DNA of 64,000 nt from Isoetes taiwanensis (lineage: Eukaryota > Streptophyta > Lycopodiopsida > Isoetales > Isoetaceae), in NCBI GenBank assembly GCA_021234155.1, contig JAJEKV010000098.1, forward strand, positions 917,084 through 981,083, read 5' to 3'. The notes under the pieces are model-generated. The model had not been told where the DNA came from. It saw only the letters and a list, made by a program, of their open reading frames with translations, and made no database searches. This document shows positions 11,785 to 22,212 of the stretch, one piece after another (the stretch's first letter is position 1; every line of letters starts with the position of its first letter). The position numbers and the translations under genes were made by a program.

Positions 11785-13246
11785 ACTATATGCAATGCAA
11801 AACAATAGTCATAGAGCGGAGTTGTATGATTGGACCCATCAGTCACACCTGTTCAAAGTCTTAGTGGAGCCTGTCCTTTTATACGGGGTTGAAGTATGGG
11901 GCCCAGTAGTATCCCTTGCTACTTGGAATGACTTGGAGCAGGTGCAGAAAGCCTTCTTGGTACGAGCACTAGGGGTGAAGTCCACAGTCCCATATCAAAT
12001 TCTACTGCCGGGAAACAGAGTTCTTGCCTCTTGAGAGGGGCCCTTGATAAGCCACATTGTCTATTTTCGGAAGGTGGTCAACATGGGCCGATGCTCGTCT
12101 CCCAAAACTAGCTTATATCATGGCAATGGGGCCTAAACCTCAAGGCCTGGCTGAGGGAAAAGAGAGCTCAATGGATGGCTAGATGGAATGTGAGTGCATA
12201 CATGTGCAAGCAGAGGCGGTCGCCATAGCTTGAGGGTGAAAGCATGCTAGGGTGTACCATCTAAAAAAAGTTCTTTTTAGGGAGTGCAAAACTACCGGAA
12301 AAGTACCCGGCCTTTGGGTACTAGGAACTTGCATAAATGTCTCAATAAACAATAAGTTTGAGAGTTGATTCATTCATTTTAGTCTCTAATAGTATTGTTA
12401 TCATCTACTATTATAGATTGACATGTTATTGACCTTCAATTCAAAAATTTTGGATTGATTTTAATGGGAAGGAAAAATAGAAAGTACCGGTTTTAAAAGT
12501 ACCCGGTTTGGGGTTCAAAAGTGGTACAGGTATCATACTTTCACCCTTGAGGCAATATCTTGGCCGCTTGCTTCATCAGCAAGCTTTGGGATGCAAGACA
12601 GGTCAAGGCGGCACACTACCGGCGCCACATAAATCCCACATTGGAGCGAGGCCCACAATGCTACCTGCGCACCCACTTGCCCATGAAAAGCCTTGCACTC
12701 ATTGCCTCCATTAGCATCAGGGCACATCATCTTCGAATTGAGACAAAAGGGATGGATTGGTGAGCCACGTCGGGGCGATTGAACTCTCAATCTTTGCCAA
12801 ATGGGAGTCATTGAGGATGAATCTCATACCCTTCAAAGTTGCCCAAAGCATATGATCAAATCCGGACGCTATCTTTGAGTTGGTCGGGCCTGGCCAGCCG
12901 CTACATGTGACATTGAGCCGCGGCATCCGTCACGGATGCTAGGATCATACCTTCAGGGAGGTCATGGACATGCGAGATCAGCTATGTCCTCGGACACGAC
13001 TTGACATGTACATACACATTTATTTCATGATGATGTATACTTATGCAGTTTTGGCAAGATTCTTATTCTTGCCCGCGGTTTTCCCTCGAAAACCCTTTCG
13101 GGAGGGGGTTTTTAACCCGGGCGGTAATAAGTTTGTTGCGCTCCTTCAGGTCCCATAGGCCGGTTGGTCTCCGATTGGTAAAAAACTATTCTATTCTATT
13201 CTATTCTAAACTATTCTATTCTATTCTATTCTATTCTATTCTATAA
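11785..13246 (+). mobile_element. LINE of the (TATTC)n-tailed family, degenerate, inserted in the KUP relic
   Basis: From 11785 the sequence switches to a LINE ORF2 C-terminus: [19 protein letters not shown] and [21 protein letters not shown] lie within 11850-12005. Farther on come SKLWDARQVKAAHYRRHINPTLERGP (about 12570-12650) and a broken zinc-knuckle stretch with IEDESHTLQSCP near 12810. The 3' UTR carries the CCTCGAAAACCCTTTCGGG hairpin-like block, TCCCATAGGCCGGTTGGTCT, and a tail of ATTCT repeats (13185-13245). The same order is seen in the minus-strand copies at 26299-27215 and 25680-26298. Many stops and shifts show an old copy. No target duplication was found. Confidence 0.85.
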
Positions 13247-13517
13247 GATCAATCCAGGTAGTAAAGTTTGAAACCTAATGGCTTGGAAATAAGAATGGGT
13301 TTAATGATAGTCATTCCATGCCTTTGCCCAAAATTGCAAGCGGTTTGTAGTCCTTTAGATCCATGTTGGATCCATGTTCGATGAATATGGCACCACCATT
13401 ATTATGAGCAACATGCTTATTAGCGTTCCCACTATTGCATCAATGAACATTATCACAACCTACATCGCTACAATATTGAAGCCTTTAAACTTTATATATA
13501 TCAATAAAATGTTTTTT

Positions 13518-13653
13518 AATGTGTCTATAATATCATCACAAATATTTTCTACTTGCTTAGGCGGTGTTGCTTCATCAATTTTTCAAAGGTATTCAGAATA
13601 AAGTCGTTTTTTTTAAATGTGTCTATAATATCATCACAAATATTTTCTACTTG
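13518..13653. repeat. 38-bp direct repeat beside the MITE
   Basis: The segment beginning AATGTGTCTATAATATCATC occurs at 13518-13555 and again at 13616-13653, immediately before the left arm of the foldback MITE. This suggests local duplication or slippage during insertion. Confidence 0.8.
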
Positions 13654-13656
13654 TTA

Positions 13657-14045
13657 ACACACAAATCATTACATCCAACACTCTAAAATCAAATCCCCCT
13701 TGAAACCCCCTTTGGTTTGGGTGCATATTCACACGGGAGGTGACGTAAGGTAGCGAGAGCCGCTAAAATTATATTTCGCATGTACAAAATCAACACCATG
13801 TAGTATATTACCTCAAATCTTATAGTATTTTGCAAATATTGTTATACAATATAGCAAATTTTGTACTTGCATACCCCACAAACGAGAAACTTTATGTACG
13901 ATGTAGATTAAGGAATAAAGGGTGAATATGCTTATCCAACAGCTCTCGATGCCCGGAGTCACCCCCGTGTAAATATGCACCCAAACCAAAGGGGGTTTCA
14001 CGAGGGATTTAATTTTAGAGTGCTAGATGTAATGGTTTGTGGGTT
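13657..14045. mobile_element. foldback MITE, copy 2
   Basis: Left arm from 13657 (ACAAATCATTACATCCAACA, then CCCCCTTTGGTTTGGGTGCA) and right arm to 14045 in the inverse order (TGCACCCAAACCAAAGGGGG, then GTGCTAGATGTAATGGTTTG). GC-rich GCGAGAGC / GCTCTCG blocks close the inner ends of the arms. Same family as 9487-9892; non-coding. Confidence 0.85.
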
Positions 14046-14950
14046 TCAAGGGGGTGTAGAACAAACCTTGTCGGACTCTTGTGTGTAAAGGGAGAGTCCC
14101 TGTATTTTGGTTTATCATTCTTGGTGCAAAATTAATAACTAGTTATTAGTACTACTCCACCCATAATGTGGCACCATATATTTGTTACATATGATTTTAT
14201 AAGATATGTATTAGTATTGGGGTGTGAATACCGTAATTGCTGATGATGGATCCTCATTATACACAATAGAAGGGGTATTCTTGGATGTAGAAGTTTTAGG
14301 GGATATTATGGCGCTACAACTTCTTTTTGAGGTTTCTGAGGGGATGGATGGGCATGTAACGCTCTTGCACCTGCCTTTCTATCTGTGTTTTGCAGGGCAG
14401 TGTTTGTTTCCAGAGTTCGTTGGGTTGAGGCCAAGAACTCTCACTTCCGCTGCCACGAAATTAGATGGTGGAGCACAAAAATAGGGGATGGAGGTTTTGC
14501 TCCACCAGATATCCATGGTTTCTTGGGGCATCGCAACATGCCAACGCAGCCACGTGGTCGAAAGGAATGGAGGATTCTAAGACATCGCAAACTAAGGCAT
14601 AGTGTCAAAAAAAGAGCAGCTTTTGTGCATCGGAACAATTTGTAAAGGCAATCCTAATATCCATAACCTCCCGTTTCTTTTCTTTTTTTTTTTACTTCAT
14701 GATCAGAAGCTTCTAGTGAGGGGCAGATGCCTGAGAATTTCCGCTCAACTTCTTTTTTTGTTTTCCTTATGAGTCCTTCTCAAGTGCTATTATCAGTTTC
14801 TAAGAGGTCGGCAAACATGTTGTACCTACGCTCATATGTCACAGTAGTTAGGATTGAAGATAAATGGTTAGAAATAAATAAAAAGTACCCCAAACGATAA
14901 TACAGATAAGGTGATTATCTTGTGCAATTGTTGGAGGGCCCAAATATAAC
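14046..14950. other. no gene recognised
   Basis: A plus-strand open stretch at about 14385-14645 is basic and histidine-rich, but I recognise no domain in it. Nothing else is supportable here. Confidence 0.4.
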
Positions 14951-15356
14951 ATAAGCTTTTGGAAGATTGGGTGGTATTCATATACCTAAAGCAGATATTT
15001 GTGATGTCAAATAATGGGTTTAGAGTTGCCTATGGTCGATGTCCTCTTCTCGAGTTTGTTTCCCTTTTGGAGACGTTGTTCTGGTGCTGGGTTTCGTGGC
15101 GTGTGGATGCGATGGAGCAGGGAAGGATGACCACGACATATGGCGGTGGAGTTCGTAGGCATGTCCTCTTGGAGTCCGAGGTAAGTTTGGTATATAGATT
15201 TGGGTCTGTGGTAGTTTCGGCTACATCAGTGTTGAGGAATTGTGTGAATTTGGCTTTGTCCATTGTGTTCATCTGTTTGCTTCTGCAATTATCTTGTGCA
15301 ATTATCTTCTGCAATTGTGGTGTTGGGCCTGTAGCTGCATTTGCAATTCAAGTAAC

Positions 15357-17000
15357 ATGTTGAAGAGGGCAGCTAGGTGTAAGAAACAGGCTCTTCCTCC
15401 TGAGATCATTTTTTCTTGTATAGATGATGTTTTTTGTGTGGGGAATACGAAGGGGAAGAGTAGGGGTAAAGCTAAGGTGGGTGATGAGGATGAGGGCAAT
15501 GGGCTGCTAGATGTGAGCCTGACTTTAGGCTATGCTGGGAGGGACGTCTCGGTCCACATGTTTGAGACACTTGTGTATTTTGTGAAGAAGAAGATTGTTG
15601 CAGAAGCTTTGGCCCTTGAGAGAGGATCCGAATTGGATCATCTGCATTGTCAGGGGGCCCTCAGAACTAGCTTGAAAACACCAAGGGCTGTGAACTCTGC
15701 CATTAAAAGGTTCTTTGGGTGGGGGTCCCAAAAGCCAACAGGTATCCTGTTGATCTGTAAGGCCCTGAAGAACACGAGAATACATTGCTTTGAGGGCCAG
15801 TTGGCTGTTGCCTGAAGGATTTTGGCAAGGTGCACTTCAATATATACCTCCATAATGTGAGTGAGAAACAAATTGGGATGGGCAAAGATCTGTGCCTTCT
15901 TCATGGTGTGGGTGATTTGAAAAGTGTCATGGTGTTGGACAATAAAAATTTGTTGCATAGAGCTCATCATTTTGTGAAGTACCATGGGAGGAAGCAGCTT
16001 ACTGCTTCCCTTATGTACACTGTTTGCTGAATGTTGAGGATGGGGAAGTTCATACTATCTAGCCAATGGATCTTGCCTACTAACCGTGTGTTCATTTCAG
16101 AGCACCATGTGAAGACAACGTGGAGTATCACAGGCCATGCCCAGTGATGTTCACTGTGTTATCTTTAATATCCCTGCAGGTATGCGCCCATTGAGCGAAT
16201 GGGTAAGGCGAGGAAGAGATAATACGATGACGCATGCAATGCTAGAGATGGGATGAGGGATTTGTTGACATTGATGAGGAGGACTTTAGGCCTGGGATGG
16301 AGGGGGCCTCCGAGCAACTTGATTTCATTCCTCTGGACTCCATTGATTACACGATGGCTGTGAACTGATGGCATGTTTGAATGTCCTTCTATTTTATTTG
16401 TACTTAGTTGTTCTTTTACATTTATTGCTTGTGGGAGACTAACATGAATGAAGTGCTGCCCATGCCGGAAGATGCCTGTGCCAATGCCTTCTGTGGCCCT
16501 GTGGAGAATGGGCAGCATGAGGTCGTGGAGTCCTTCACCCCTCCCGATAGACCAATTGAGCCTCCACTCCTTGAGCTCCCCTCTGTGGAGAACCTAATTT
16601 CTAGTGGTCTCCCACATCCTCATGTGGCATCTGCATAGGCAGGACGTGTACATCTGGCATCTGAACTGTTGACCGATGTCGTGAATATAAATACTCTTGC
16701 GTGGCTGAACCGCGGCGGCATTGGTCGCGTTTGCCGGGTCTGCCGGGCGCTATTTCCGCAAATAGGGAGTCCATAGGAAGCATGGAATGGGATGAAGTCA
16801 TGATGCGGCCAGGGAGAGGCAAGCGTTGAGAAGTTACATGAAGTTGGCAAGGGCTTTGCTGCTATGGGTGTTGAGGCACATTGACAGGTTGTCCCTCCAG
16901 CATTCAAGGCCGCATGCACTACATTCTCCTCCTGACAATTGCACCGGGAAATGACAGGTTGGCAAGGAGGCATGTACAAGCGTTGAACATCAGTACCAAT
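15357..17000 (+). pseudogene. HUH-endonuclease transposase, Replitron-like, frameshifted
   Basis: The first part (15357-15815) contains a beta-strand-like SLTLGYAGRDV block, then a His-Leu-His pair (HLHCQG) encoded at 15639-15656. This is the metal-binding HUH motif of rolling-circle Rep-type nucleases. RTSLKTPRAVNSAIKRFFGW and GILLICKALKNTRIHCFEGQ follow. A frameshift near 15800 moves the homology to another frame: KDFGKVHFNIYLHNVSEKQ, then HHFVKYHGRKQL, where the Tyr at 15980-15982 is a candidate catalytic residue. That frame meets a TGA at 16028-16030 and resumes with GKFILSSQWILPT to about 16145. Acidic DIDEEDFRPGMEG follows near 16260, and a proline-rich frame at 16441-16635; coding-like sequence fades by about 17000. 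Such enzymes nick DNA and start replicative transposition. Assignment to Replitrons rests on remembered family features; the start and end are uncertain. Confidence 0.6.
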
Positions 17001-17206
17001 TGATTGGAACCCTTACACTATGTGATTGCAGTTAATTTTCTTTGTTTTGTTCTTTGTTGTAGTTGCACAACATCGCATGAATGGAGCATGGTTTGTGTTT
17101 GTATGCTGCATGAATTCTGTAAGAAGAAAATGAAAAAATGTTAGAGCATAGGGAGATTGCATTCACATTTGTGTGTTTGCGCACTTGCATGGGATTAGCC
17201 CCCTAG

Positions 17207-17240
17207 CATAATGGATGGTCCTTTGGAACCTTCCATTATG
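17207..17240. other. imperfect hairpin downstream of the HUH gene
   Basis: CATAATGGATGGTCC (17207-17221) and GGAACCTTCCATTATG (17225-17240) are imperfect inverted repeats around a TTT loop. The position, about 0.2 kb after the last coding-like sequence, could suit a terminus of a rolling-circle-type element; this is inference. Confidence 0.45.
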
Positions 17241-18207
17241 TCAGGTGAAGCATCATGGGACCGACCCATGTCGGTGGGGTTCTGTGTGTTGTGACAGATT
17301 GTGCAGTTGTCGTGTTGCTGTGTCTATGGAGGAGGATGTTCTGTAGGAGCTTCTAATGTGGAGCAATGTGTGTTGCGTTGTTTCTATGTGTCAATGTTGT
17401 TGCAGCTCGTCTCCTGCATTCAAGTGTGAGAGGCTCTTATGTTGACATAATGGGCCGGGATGTTTAATGTGTTTCATTGGAGTCGTTTCTTAATGTAATG
17501 TTATAGTGTGTTGTGAGAACATCTTCTTCCGTATGAATCCTGAGTATATACAACATTGACTCCTAGGAATATGGTTTAAACCATTGGGTGACGTGGAAAA
17601 TGGGGTTTGACCCCATCTTGTTTTTGCTTCGACGGTTGGGGTTGCAAGTTTAGGCATCTTCTCTGGCATATTCTATGAATGTAGGGCTAGGATTAGGATG
17701 AGTATATCATTTTTATTAGTGGTCTTTGCCTCGATTGATAACCAAAAGTGCATGGCCTGGTTGTATGTCCTCCACCAGATATTTCACACATAAGGCCACA
17801 AGGCCTCAGCCTTAGATGTCAAATATTTAGCCTCAAACCTACAATCTTGTCATGCATTTTTTGTTATTAGACTCAATAACCTTAACTTCTTTTATCTCAT
17901 AGTTTGCCAAACATTGATATAGACAATGTTCACTGTCAAATGTAATTAGGGCATTACATAAATATACAATATATACACATTTGAAATGTAATGTCATTTT
18001 TTTTTTTAATTGAAGGCTTAGTGTTTGTATTAATATAGATATAGGTGTACATATTGACATATGTATATACATATGTTTACAAAATAGTAACCAATTTGGG
18101 TAGGGTTGGTTAAAGAGACCTTCAACATAATAGCTAGAGTAATTTTAAGGCCTATCATAAGCCTGAAACATCAAAAAAGAGTTTTTGTGACCGAAGCGTA
18201 AGAGCTT
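17241..18207. other. no gene recognised
   Basis: Intergenic sequence between the HUH relic and the MITE that follows the PKS-like gene. It holds a T-run near 18000 and no convincing open frame. Confidence 0.5.
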
Positions 18208-18552
18208 ATTAAATCATTCCAGAAATTTTCTTTTCTTGGGCTCGCCCTCAGTATGATCTTTTCTCCCCATTCCTTTGGTAGCTAATATGAATAGAAATGT
18301 CAGGCGTGAGATAGTTTTACCCTGGATTGGGGGATCCCGGAGGTGTGATCCCGGAGGGGCCGGGATCCCTTATTAAATCATTCCAGGATTTTTCTTTCCA
18401 GCGGGCTCAAACTGAAGCTCTTCTCAAGCCCATTCCGACCAACCTCGCACAAACCCCAGCTGATTCCCAAGATCGGCTTTGGCTGATTTTTTGGCTATAA
18501 AGGGGCCTTTTTGCGCAGTTACTGCGCTAATATGAATCAGAAATCCCCCTCC
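18208..18552. repeat. partial direct duplication overlapping the MITE
   Basis: CTTATTAAATCATTCCAG followed by a CTTTT..GGGCTC and CCCATTCC landmark occurs at about 18208-18273 and again at about 18370-18440. GCTAATATGAAT follows each, at 18280 and 18531. The second copy lies inside the MITE core, so the element probably acquired or donated this segment. Confidence 0.6.
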
Positions 18553-18593
18553 GGGATCATCCCCCAGGGTAAGATTATCCTACGCCTGTCATT
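18296..18593. mobile_element. MITE with GC-rich inverted termini, 0.3 kb downstream of the PKS-like gene
   Basis: The left end AATGTCAGGCGTGAGATAG and its inner part TTTTACCCTGG..GGGGGATCCCGGAGG match the right end in inverse order (CCTCCGGGATCATCCCCCAG, GGTAAGATTATCC, TACGCCTGTCATT). The imperfect terminal repeats are about 45 bp and the whole element is 298 bp. No reading frame. Confidence 0.8.
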
Positions 18594-18895
18594 ATGAAGC
18601 CAATTCAAGGTCTATAGACTAATGTGGTAAGAAACAACTCAAATCTTGTTAGATCATAACGGAAGTCGTTCTCATTCCTAGCTCCATTTCTTGATGCAGC
18701 CTCCAAATTCATAAACCAAAAATGTGGTATATGCATAAAGCTGAGACAAATCTGTCATCAGGTCTTTGATTACAAGACAAGCAAGTTTTTTTTGCAAATT
18801 TTGTGCTAAGATCTTGATCACAAACAGATCGACACAAAGCTGTTCAAATTTTGACACAGGCATCTTTCAATTTGCACAAATGGGACTCTGTTTGA

Positions 18896-21082
18896 TCAAT
18901 TTTGGACAACAACCATACCTCCTAATTGCTGCAAAGCATGTTCTTTGTCAGAATTCTTCCAATTTCGGCGGTTCTGAGATACTCCAACTCTTCCTCCTCT
19001 GCTAGAAGGATCTGGCACAGGTCTAAGCCTCCGGTTTGCATAAATTGGAGGCCTATTTTCATCCTCAATTTTGCTGCCAGATCCCCAATTTTCATTCATA
19101 TCCGAGGAGGAACTAATCCTGTACCGTTTCATGAGCGCGGGTCTTTTGATTCCTCTTGATTCCATGCTATTCTGCACAGAAAATTCCTGTGCGGATCGAT
19201 CCTGCTGCAAATTTTCTGTAAGTGATCTATTCTGTGCTCTGTTCTCCGGATTAAACCCTTCATCTTGATCTCCAAAAGGATCCCTTCTGCTGGAGGATCT
19301 GGCAGAGCTCATTCTTGAAAGGGACGATCTAGCGGAGCTAAAATTTGTAGTTACACTGTCAAGCTCGAACAAATCCGAGCTGGAATCGCTGTCGCAATCT
19401 TCGTCAAATGGTGTTGCAGCGGCGAAATTGGAGTTCGTATCCTCTTTTTTCAAATTGGGCGCGGCAGAATATGAAGATTTGTGGCCGAAATCCACCGACC
19501 CAAATGCATTTCCAGAAGAAACCTGCACCTGTGCTGCAGCGGCGAAATTAGGGTTCATATCCTGCTTTTTCAAACTGGGGGAAACAGCAAACGGGGATTT
19601 GAGGCCTAAATCCCCCGACCCAAATGCAGAAGAGGCAGAAGTCTGTGCTGCAGCGGCAAATTTATGGTTGGGATCCTCTGCTTTCAAATTGGGCGAAGCA
19701 GGGTATGAAGATTTATGCCCTAAATTGGCAGACCCAAAGTAATTTGCAGAGGATGTAGAAACAGCAGCTCCGGGCAAAACCAGGGGTCCATCTTCGACAT
19801 AGCTGAAGCCTTCTTTGATGGTTGGAACAAACGGAGCAGAGCTTTTATTCTTAACACAATTTTCAATGGCAAGAAGGTGCTGACCTGCAGAAACGGCCTT
19901 GCCGGAATGGGTCGGATTAGCTTGAGAGCTTGCATTATCCAAGGTTTTAAGCTTGGGAATAACTGGGGAAGCTCCGGCGGATTTGCTCCTGGAAAGATTA
20001 GGTTTACCGTCTTGGCCTCTGACGTATTTCTTGGAAGCTTTCTTCTGCTTGGCTTCGAACGTAAGGACCTTCATGATCTTGGCGATGGACAAATTCTCCG
20101 TCTTATGGGGTTTTTTTGAAGGAGCAGAGGCGTTGGAACTCCGGCGAGATCCGTCTGTTTGAACAGAAGCAGCGGAGCAAGATTCTCTGGGCAAATCTTG
20201 GTCTATTTCCACAGCATTTGGGCCCATACAAGAGGGCCAAAAGCTTCCCGCCCCTCCATCCGCCATAGCCACCGGAGTCTTGTTCCCTTTTTTTGACCCA
20301 AAAGGAGTCGATGCATCCCTGTCTCTGCCATGCTCTTTGCAATCTGCTTCATCCTTGAAATATTCTTCCGCTTTGAAAACCCCTATTTCTTCCGGCGTCG
20401 GATCATACAGAGAAACGCTAGATCTTCTTCCGACCGATTGTGCCTCTGATCTGGGTTCTTCCCTTTCGTCGAAATCTGAGAAGAAATCCTCCCCTGCTGA
20501 TTGCCAGAGAGGGTCCCGTCTTGATCTTCGATTTGGGTTCTTCGCCGGATCAGATTGGGCTTGATCTGGACAATTTTTTGAAAGCTTTGCTTGATCCATA
20601 CCGTTTTTTGGAGCTTTTGGGTCGTCTTCTGCACAAATCTCCGGCGCCCATTTGGATTCATGATTCCTTCGGCCAAAAACTGGCAGCTCTGGGTGGCTGT
20701 GTTCATCCCTGCAGTCAAAATCTCCCCCTGCTCTTGCCACGGTCTGCAGGCCGGGCATTCCGTTTAACCCCTTGAGCAGAGAACCGGAAAGGGTTGAACA
20801 GAAGCACAATTCTTCGCCATTTTTCTTCGCTTTTCCGCCGGATTTGCACCCCCCTCCTTCCTGCCGGAAGGATTTACAGTATTTTTTGTGGAACAGAAGC
20901 CTGAGCATCCCCATTTCTCCAATATCCGCAGAAGCCCGGGGATTTTCCATCACTAAACTTGAAAACTGTGAGCTAGCGGCAAGAAGGTCAAGCTCCGGTG
21001 GAAGATTTGGCATGCTTGCTTTCCCAACTCCCATACCCAGATGATCGTTCTGAAACTCTCGCTTAGAAAAACAAACCCCCAT
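18896..21082 (-). CDS. Phytochrome Kinase Substrate (PKS)-like protein
   Basis: An uninterrupted single-exon gene for 728 residues from the start chosen here. An in-frame ATG 24 bases upstream (21106) exists, but the inner one gives MGVCFSK: Gly2 fits N-myristoylation and Cys4 S-acylation, which suits the plasma-membrane location of PKS proteins. Near residue 225-240 is VSLYDPTPEEIGVFKAEEYF, matching the conserved EIGVF-A-YF box of PKS proteins. Near residue 562 is DSDSSSDLFELDSV, matching their SSDLFE box. In flowering plants PKS proteins act with phototropins and phytochromes in phototropism and leaf positioning. The family is usually shorter (about 400-500 residues). Here serine- and asparagine-rich linkers and three tandem repeats of about 39 residues (about 447-558) add length. 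It lies alone, between the MITE and repeat DNA. Family membership is fairly sure; orthology to a named PKS is not claimed. Confidence 0.8.
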   Translation of the reverse strand: MGVCFSKREFQNDHLGMGVGKASMPNLPPELDLLAASSQFSSLVMENPRASADIGEMGMLRLLFHKKYCKSFRQEGGGCKSGGKAKKNGEELCFCSTLSGSLLKGLNGMPGLQTVARAGGDFDCRDEHSHPELPVFGRRNHESKWAPEICAEDDPKAPKNGMDQAKLSKNCPDQAQSDPAKNPNRRSRRDPLWQSAGEDFFSDFDEREEPRSEAQSVGRRSSVSLYDPTPEEIGVFKAEEYFKDEADCKEHGRDRDASTPFGSKKGNKTPVAMADGGAGSFWPSCMGPNAVEIDQDLPRESCSAASVQTDGSRRSSNASAPSKKPHKTENLSIAKIMKVLTFEAKQKKASKKYVRGQDGKPNLSRSKSAGASPVIPKLKTLDNASSQANPTHSGKAVSAGQHLLAIENCVKNKSSAPFVPTIKEGFSYVEDGPLVLPGAAVSTSSANYFGSANLGHKSSYPASPNLKAEDPNHKFAAAAQTSASSAFGSGDLGLKSPFAVSPSLKKQDMNPNFAAAAQVQVSSGNAFGSVDFGHKSSYSAAPNLKKEDTNSNFAAATPFDEDCDSDSSSDLFELDSVTTNFSSARSSLSRMSSARSSSRRDPFGDQDEGFNPENRAQNRSLTENLQQDRSAQEFSVQNSMESRGIKRPALMKRYRISSSSDMNENWGSGSKIEDENRPPIYANRRLRPVPDPSSRGGRVGVSQNRRNWKNSDKEHALQQLGGMVVVQN
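19405..19745 (-). repeat. three tandem ~39-residue repeats inside the PKS-like protein
   Basis: Three consecutive units share the pattern FGS-(A/G/V)-(N/D)-(L/F)-G-(H/L)-KS, a PSLK or PNLK block, then NxxFAAA. At the DNA level the units are similar but not identical, so the expansion is not very recent. They fall in an otherwise disordered Ser/Ala/Asn-rich region just before the SSDLFE box. Confidence 0.85.
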
Positions 21083-21106
21083 CTTCAAAACAGCCCGTTT
21101 CCGCAC

Positions 21107-21810
21107 AAATTTCCTTCAATCTTACTCCAAACCAACAGCTACATTCTGCGAAGTTACCTCAAGAATCTCTATTTCCGACCCAAAATGCTTGAATTCGTCG
21201 CCCAAAAAACTGCTAGATCACTGCCACGGTCTTGTCGATCCGACTATCTGGCGAAATGGGTATCGGAATCAAGCGTTAGATCGAGAAGAAGCCATAAAAG
21301 CAGCATTATGGCTATGGATTAGACGGACAGAAAGCTCTGCTACAGGGTAACAGAAAATCAGAGGCATGATTTGGAGGTAATGAGGAGGAAAAAAATACTG
21401 CTAGATCCTGGAAGAAGGAGGCATGACAGACACACCTGCATCAAATGAAAGAGGTCCGTTTGCTCTTAAATCTTTTGCAATGTCAAAATGTGTGTAAACT
21501 GTGAGAAATAATGATGCTGTTACTTATGCAACCTATTTATATTCACATGCTTATGCTTCCTACTAACTAGTTCAAACCTGAACACTTGGTACACCTGCAG
21601 TGCAGGGTATTCTAGATCTAGGCTCTGCTTGATCCCCAACCACTATACAGGCTTCACATTTTCCTTTCCATATATTTTCAACCTAGACCCCCCATTGCCT
21701 TGCCTATTTGGACATACCTTCATTTCCAAAATATCATTCCTTTTCTCTTGGCTCCTTCCATCCACTACAAGCATGTCTCCTATCTATCTACCATTTAAAA
21801 ACATTTCTTC
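21107..21810. other. upstream region of the PKS-like gene
   Basis: Presumed promoter and 5' leader. I did not find a convincing TATA box at a fitting distance on the minus strand. No other gene seen. Confidence 0.4.
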
Positions 21811-21814
21811 TTTG

Positions 21815-22212
21815 TTTTCTTTGCCCTCTTTGTGACTGTAACATGACCATGTAAGAATTTGCTTACTCTGGAGTTTGGTCAGCAGATTGCTTAAACAATT
21901 GCTTCCTCTTCTGGCTTGGAATCTCGCCACTTACTTGGCAGAATCTTAACCGCCCGCTTCTTCGGGCGAATTATTATAGCCCTTAGAACAGTGGCTTCAT
22001 CCACTAGAGACCTTTAGAAAAAGATTTCCTCCTTGTTCTTCAACACACTGTGACTATCATGACATGACTATGTATGAACTTTGCTTGCACTTATGCCTTG
22101 GAATTTGGTCAGAAGATTGCTTAAACAATTGCTTCCTTTTCTGGCCTGGAATTTCATCACCCGGCCCGTCCGCCGTTTCGACCAATCAGTGACTTCATCC
22201 ACTAGAGACATG
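21815..22212. repeat. tandem duplication of about 200 bp
   Basis: Two diverged units, about 21815-22015 and 22029-22212, share GTCAGCAGATTGCTTAAACA / GTCAGAAGATTGCTTAAACA, TTGCTTCC and GGCTTCATCCACTAGAGAC / GACTTCATCCACTAGAGAC in the same order. No coding potential recognised. Confidence 0.8.

Noticed and set aside
19428-21044. Plus-strand open frames opposite the PKS-like gene
   Set aside because: They have no motifs, and the minus strand carries one continuous frame with PKS signatures.
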